Positions 60,321 through 64,000 of a DNA stretch of 64,000 bases are shown here, piece after piece. The number at the start of each line of letters is the position of its first letter. Position 1 is the stretch's first letter. Below the pieces are notes generated by a model that was given only the letters and a program-made list of their open reading frames with translations, ran no database searches and was not told the DNA's origin. The translations under genes and the position numbers were made by a program. The stretch is from Croceibacter atlanticus HTCC2559 (lineage in GTDB: Bacteria; Bacteroidota; Bacteroidia; Flavobacteriales; Flavobacteriaceae): positions 1,694,001 through 1,758,000 of the forward strand of contig NC_014230.1 in assembly GCF_000196315.1 (NCBI RefSeq), in the 5' to 3' direction.

Positions 60321-61470
60321 ACTAATTACATATATACTAATAAGTATTTGCATTGTAACTAAAGCCCAATCTCAAGATCGGGCTTTAGCTATTGCAGACA
60401 GTCTTTATGCTATTGGCAGTTACACAAATGCTATAAAAGCTTATAACAGCTCTAGCTATAAAAACAACCAATTACTTAAAATAGCAAAAGCCTATGAAAC
60501 TTTAGGTCAAACTAATTCTGCTTTAAAATATTACAAGAGTTATATAAGAGTTAATCCAAAATCAACAACTGCTATTTTAGCTTACGCAAAACTATTAATA
60601 TCTAAAAATGACTTTAAAACTGCAGACAGCTTACTATTAAGTATATATGATGCTAATAAAGACAATCCCAATATACCTTATCAATTAGGGATATCTAAAG
60701 ATGTTCAGAAAGATTCTTCTGCAACACAATATTTTGAGCAGACATTAAAAATAGATAGCACGCATACAAATGCTAAATATAGATTAGCAAAATTTTATGT
60801 TGTTAAACGAAAGTTTAATAGAGCAGAACCTTTAATTACGTCGTACTTATCTAACAATCCAGATGATATTAGATTTTTAAACTTACAGGCACTTCAATAT
60901 TTTCACCAAGAGAACTATCACGACGCGATAGTGCATTATAATGAGTTGCAAGCTTTAGGAGAACATACAGAACAACTCTATAAAAACTTAGCGGTATGCT
61001 ACTCAAAAACCTATCAATACAATAAATTGATTAGTGTTTATAAAGAGTTATTAAATACGTACGACAATCAAAATGGCTCTTGGCACTATGGCTTAGGACG
61101 CGCTTATTTTTTTGAGGGTAAAATAGATGAAGCTCAAAAGCATATAAATTTAGCGTTACTTATTTTAGACCAACCTTTAGATGATTATTATTTAAATTTT
61201 GCAATGACCTATGTTGAGCAACAAAACTATGCTGAAGCTATAAAGTTTTTAAAAATTGCTATTGAAGAAAATTCTGAGAATAAAATGGCTCACTATCAAT
61301 TAGCAGTGGCTGCAGATAATTATTATGAAGATAAAAACGCTGTATTAAATATGTACCAGCGTTATATTGATAAATTTGGTACAGAAACTAATTTAAGCAT
61401 TCTGGTGAAACGAAGAATGAGTGATTTAAAGAAAGAACAGCATTTTAATGCAACAGAAAAAGATAACTAG
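60304..61470 (+). CDS. Secreted TPR-repeat protein, partner of BlaI/BlaR1 system 2
   Basis: A 388-residue protein: signal peptide (about 1-23, ending AQSQ), then about nine TPR-like repeats with typical pairs such as ALAIADSLYAIGSYTNAIKAY, SALKYYKSYIRVNPKSTTAILAYAKLL and YAEAIKFLKIAIEENSENKMAHYQLA. The TTG start at 60304 overlaps the M56 gene by 17 bp; another TTG at 60310 is possible. Three-gene unit with blaI-2 and the M56 gene. TPRs bind proteins, so it may be an adaptor in the same envelope pathway. It ends 2 bp from convergent coaD, without terminator. Confidence 0.85.
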   Translation: MKLQNKLITYILISICIVTKAQSQDRALAIADSLYAIGSYTNAIKAYNSSSYKNNQLLKIAKAYETLGQTNSALKYYKSYIRVNPKSTTAILAYAKLLISKNDFKTADSLLLSIYDANKDNPNIPYQLGISKDVQKDSSATQYFEQTLKIDSTHTNAKYRLAKFYVVKRKFNRAEPLITSYLSNNPDDIRFLNLQALQYFHQENYHDAIVHYNELQALGEHTEQLYKNLAVCYSKTYQYNKLISVYKELLNTYDNQNGSWHYGLGRAYFFEGKIDEAQKHINLALLILDQPLDDYYLNFAMTYVEQQNYAEAIKFLKIAIEENSENKMAHYQLAVAADNYYEDKNAVLNMYQRYIDKFGTETNLSILVKRRMSDLKKEQHFNATEKDN

Positions 61471-61472
61471 AA

Positions 61473-61928
61473 TTACTTTACACGAACTGCCTTTGGAACT
61501 AAACCCGTATAATCACCATTGTTTCTAATTACATCTCTAACAATTGAAGATGAGATATAGCTCTTGCCAGAAGAGGTTAGTAAAAACACAGTTTCTATTT
61601 CTGCCAACTTTCTATTAGTATGCGCTATAGCTTTCTCAAATTCAAAATCTCCAGGATTACGTAAACCACGCAATATAAATTGGCAATCGTTTTTCTTCGC
61701 AAAATCTACTGTAAGACCTTTGTAGGTTACTACTTTTATCTTAGGCTCATCTTTAAAAGTTTCCTCTAAAAAATTCTTACGCTCTTCAAGAGAAAACATA
61801 TATTTCTTATCGGCGTTTACACCTATAGCCAAAAATACTTCATCAAAAAGTGTGAGACCACGTTCAATAATATCGTAATGCCCTAATGTAATAGGATCAA
61901 AAGAACCAGGAAAAATAGCACGTTTCAT
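61473..61928 (-). CDS. coaD: Pantetheine-phosphate adenylyltransferase
   Basis: A 151-residue enzyme of CoA synthesis (phosphopantetheine + ATP to dephospho-CoA). The nucleotidyltransferase motif TLGH (residues 14-17, SFDPITLGHYDII), RGLRNPGDFEFE and the ISSSIVRDVIRNNGD segment (ISSTxxR in others) are typical. Full length. TATCTTTA upstream is one base off the -7 box. It ends head-to-head with the TPR gene. Confidence 0.96.
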   Translation of the reverse strand: MKRAIFPGSFDPITLGHYDIIERGLTLFDEVFLAIGVNADKKYMFSLEERKNFLEETFKDEPKIKVVTYKGLTVDFAKKNDCQFILRGLRNPGDFEFEKAIAHTNRKLAEIETVFLLTSSGKSYISSSIVRDVIRNNGDYTGLVPKAVRVK

Positions 61929-61983
61929 AAGGTTGGAGTCTTAGGAATTGTTAGTGAGATAAAGATACTTAATTAAAAATAGA

Positions 61984-62958
61984 CTAGTGCATTGCAGCAG
62001 CTATCACATTACTAAATAAATCTTTTAATGAAATGCCAGCTTCTGCAGCTTGTTGTGGTATAATGCTAGCTTCACTTAAGCCAGGACAAGTATTTACTTC
62101 AAGAAAATGAGGCTCATTATTATGAAAGATAAATTCTGCTCTTGTAAGCCCTTTTAACTTTAAGGTCTTGTAAATTTTAATTGCTATTTGTTGTACTTCA
62201 TCACGTTGGGCATCAGAGATTCTGGCAGGTGTTATTTCTTGAGATTGCCCGTTGTATTTTGCCTCGTAATCAAAGAAATCATTTTCAGAGACAATTTCTG
62301 TTATTGGTAAAGCGGTTATAGTAGTGTTGTAGGTAATTACACCTACAGAAACTTCTGTACCATCTAGAAAACTTTCAACCAAAACTTCATCATCTTCTTT
62401 AAATGCTACATCTAATGCCTTTGGAAATTCTTCAGCATTATAAACTTTACTTATCCCAAAACTGCTACCAGCTTTATTTGCTTTCACAAAACACGGTAAG
62501 CCAACTTTAGAGATAATCTGATTTACATTTACAGTGTCTCCTTTATTTATAAACACATTTGTAGCGGTTTTAATGCCATAAGGTTTAAGAACGCTAATAG
62601 TATCCCTTTTATTAAAAGTGAGTGCGGCACTATAAAAATCGCAAGCAGTTTGAGGTATGTTTAACAGCTCCAAATAGGCTTGTAGTTTACCATCTTCGCC
62701 TGGTGTGCCGTGTATTATATTAAAAACAACATCAAACCTTATTGTCTTGCCTTGCTTTATAAAAGAAAAATCATTTTTATTTATAACATAACTATGATTT
62801 TCATCATCAAAAGCTAGCCATTCTTCTTTAAGTATATGTACTCGGTAAGGTGTGTATTTTTCTAGGTCAATGTGTTTGTAAACAACATTTCCGCTGTTAA
62901 GTGAAATTTGAAATTCACTTGAATATCCGCCCATAGCGATGGCCACAATTGTTTTCAT
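61984..62958 (-). CDS. ddl: D-alanine--D-alanine ligase
   Basis: A 324-residue ATP-grasp ligase making D-Ala-D-Ala for peptidoglycan. IAMGGYSSEFQISLNSG at the start, FNIIHGTPGEDGKLQAYLELLNIP (about 80-103), KANKAGSSFGISKV, VGVITYN and LEVNTCPGLSEASIIPQQA are the family landmarks. ATG 62958 is chosen over a TTG two codons upstream. TTTG-N19-TACTTTTG lies about 43 nt upstream. Divergent from the PASTA gene. Confidence 0.96.
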   Translation of the reverse strand: MKTIVAIAMGGYSSEFQISLNSGNVVYKHIDLEKYTPYRVHILKEEWLAFDDENHSYVINKNDFSFIKQGKTIRFDVVFNIIHGTPGEDGKLQAYLELLNIPQTACDFYSAALTFNKRDTISVLKPYGIKTATNVFINKGDTVNVNQIISKVGLPCFVKANKAGSSFGISKVYNAEEFPKALDVAFKEDDEVLVESFLDGTEVSVGVITYNTTITALPITEIVSENDFFDYEAKYNGQSQEITPARISDAQRDEVQQIAIKIYKTLKLKGLTRAEFIFHNNEPHFLEVNTCPGLSEASIIPQQAAEAGISLKDLFSNVIAAAMH

Positions 62959-63001
62959 TTTCAATAAAATTAGAAAGGAAACGTTATTTGCTTAACAATT
63001 T

Positions 63002-63009
63002 CAAAAGTA
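63002..63009 (-). promoter_or_regulatory. Promoter of ddl
   Basis: TACTTTTG on the minus strand, preceded 19 nt upstream by TTTG. It implies a leader of about 38 nt. Confidence 0.65.
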
Positions 63010-63047
63010 ACTCGAAATACGCTACTAACAAAACGCAAGCTATTTTA

Positions 63048-63055
63048 TATCTTTG
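63048..63055 (+). promoter_or_regulatory. -7 promoter element of the PASTA gene
   Basis: TATCTTTG, 17 nt before the PASTA gene ATG. No TTG -33. It lies 39 bp from the divergent ddl -7 box. Confidence 0.52.
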
Positions 63056-63072
63056 CGTCTTAACCTTCACAA

Positions 63073-63693
63073 ATGAGCATTGTAAAATTTATTTTTAGTA
63101 AGACATTCTTAATTCAAGTTGTCTTAGCAATTGTAGCAGTTTTTGTAATCTGTTATATCGCATTATGGTATTTAGATATATCTACCAATCACGACCAGCG
63201 TATCGAGGTTCCAGATCTTTCTAGAATGGCATTAGATCAGGTTGATACTCAATTGGAAGAGCTAGACCTTAGAAGAGAAATATTAGACTCTGCTAATTAC
63301 AATCCAGACTTCCCTAAATATTCTGTGATAGAGCAAGTACCTGCTGCAGGTAAGTTTGTGAAAGAAAATAGGAAAATATACCTTACTTTAAATCCGTCTG
63401 GTTATGGAACTATCGAAATTCCTAACCTTATAAGACGTACGCGTAGACAAGTAGAACCTACATTACGTTCTTTAGGGTTTGAGATAGGAGATGTTACTTT
63501 TAAGCCAGATATTGCTAAAGATGCTGTGCTAGAGTTACGCCATAAAGGCAAACGTATAGAACCAGGTGATATGCTTATGAAAACGTCTAAGATTGATTTA
63601 ATTTTAGGAGATGGTTCTGGAAGATATAATGGTAATCTGGATAATGATGATGATAATGACGGAACACAAGACACCAATGACACAGAACAGTAA
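63073..63693 (+). CDS. PASTA domain membrane protein
   Basis: A 206-residue protein: one N-terminal membrane helix (about 9-33), then two PASTA repeats (about 43-117 and 118-183: EVPDLSRMALDQVDTQLEELDLRREI; GYGTIEIPNLIRRTRRQVEPTLRSLGFEIGD), then an acidic Asp/Asn-rich tail (about 187-206). PASTA domains bind peptidoglycan or muropeptides; here the kinase domain of PknB-type proteins is absent. It overlaps the rluD-like gene by 17 bp and diverges from ddl, so a cell-wall link is plausible. Confidence 0.88.
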   Translation: MSIVKFIFSKTFLIQVVLAIVAVFVICYIALWYLDISTNHDQRIEVPDLSRMALDQVDTQLEELDLRREILDSANYNPDFPKYSVIEQVPAAGKFVKENRKIYLTLNPSGYGTIEIPNLIRRTRRQVEPTLRSLGFEIGDVTFKPDIAKDAVLELRHKGKRIEPGDMLMKTSKIDLILGDGSGRYNGNLDNDDDNDGTQDTNDTEQ

Positions 63694-64000
63694 ACTTAGC
63701 CCTAAAGGGTTTGACACATCAAACTCATCAGAAGATAATGATGATGACCTGTATGAACACTATGCCTTTACAGCTAGCAAAGGACAGGAACCGTTACGAG
63801 TAGATAAATTTTTAATGAATTTCATTGAAAATGCAACACGTAATAAAATACAGAAAGCAGCCAAAGAAGGTAATATTTATGTAAATGATGCTGTTGTAAA
63901 ACAAAACTACAAAGTAAAAGCAGGCGATGAGGTTAAGGTGTTATTTGAGCATCCGCCTTATGAAATGTTGCTTACGCCTGAAGATATACCTTTAAACATT
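63677..64000 (+). CDS. RluA/RluD-family pseudouridine synthase, N-terminal part (cut by window edge)
   Basis: The frame opens at ATG 63677 and runs to the window edge (108 codons). An acidic N-terminal stretch (about residues 14-30) is followed by an S4 RNA-binding domain: LRVDKFLMNFIENATRNKIQKAAKEGNIYVNDAVVKQNYKVKAGDEVKVL (about 41-90). The S4 arrangement fits large-subunit pseudouridine synthases of the RluA/D type; the catalytic Asp domain is beyond the edge, so the target site cannot be named. Overlap of 17 bp with the PASTA gene implies translational coupling. Confidence 0.85.
   Translation, partial: MTQNSKLSPKGFDTSNSSEDNDDDLYEHYAFTASKGQEPLRVDKFLMNFIENATRNKIQKAAKEGNIYVNDAVVKQNYKVKAGDEVKVLFEHPPYEMLLTPEDIPLNI

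Noticed and set aside
1-64000. tRNA/rRNA genes, CRISPR arrays, insertion sequences, prophage or integrase genes
   Set aside because: I looked through the intergenic stretches and the coding content and saw no cloverleaf-like sequence, regular spaced repeats, transposase or integrase motifs.

Overview
The window looks like chromosomal DNA of a marine-type member of the Flavobacteriaceae (Bacteroidota). The support is low G+C, Bacteroidota-type promoters (TTG or TTTG, 17-23 nt, then TAnnTTTG), almost no Shine-Dalgarno sequences, many small lipoproteins, and gene orders familiar from that family (rsfS-ftsH-LUD-cdsA-psd; pyrE beside a NUDIX gene; lipA-gap). The genus cannot be fixed from the sequence alone. 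No rRNA, tRNA, CRISPR array, insertion sequence, prophage or integrase gene was seen. The window is densely packed core genome: about 64 protein genes, two of them cut by the window edges, plus several very short genes.

Layout. 1-4.7 kb: cut M1 aminopeptidase, DUF6702 protein, a glycosyltransferase, an ECF sigma factor with a tiny zinc-type anti-sigma candidate, and a UbiA-like membrane protein. 4.8-12 kb: glycine decarboxylase gcvP, a KAS III-like enzyme, a methyltransferase, a GT2 glycosyltransferase and a PafA-type phosphatase. 12-20 kb: MlaE/MlaF lipid transporter, rlmN, queA, aroA, a MazG protein, kynU and a DUF6503 lipoprotein. 20-24.5 kb: a 51-codon orphan gene, a secreted protein, an AraC regulator, the first BlaI/BlaR1 pair and two tiny membrane or lipoprotein genes. 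24.5-29.9 kb: a light-repair block (iron-sulfur photolyase, cryptochrome DASH, DUF2256, flavin reductase) and msrA. 30-39 kb: a coiled-coil protein with a degenerate zinc ribbon, Nif3, lpxK, a hybrid histidine kinase, gap, lipA, a second ECF sigma factor and a membrane GT2. 39-47 kb: a fasciclin lipoprotein, murB, an aminotransferase, an aspartyl protease with PDZ, DUF1573 and valS. 47-57 kb: phospholipid and quality-control genes (ACBP, psd, cdsA, LUD, ftsH, rsfS), birA, pyrE, a NUDIX gene, DUF2167 and an M14 carboxypeptidase. 57-64 kb: a polytopic membrane protein, the second BlaI/BlaR1 system (with TonB-like domain and a TPR partner), coaD, ddl, a PASTA protein and a cut rluD-like gene.

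How the genes work together. The visible themes are envelope building and upkeep (lpxK, murB, ddl, PASTA, mlaEF, cdsA/psd, ftsH), one-carbon, lipoate and NAD-related metabolism (gcvP, lipA, kynU), photodamage and oxidative repair (two photolyase-type proteins, msrA), and envelope signalling through two separate BlaI-M56 systems and two ECF sigma factors.

The most notable regulatory signals are two. First, five unrelated genes have TAnnTTTG ending exactly 4 nt before the start codon, which implies leaderless mRNAs. Second, each of the two blaI genes has its own paired operator palindromes sitting on or beside its own promoter elements, with different sequences in the two systems.
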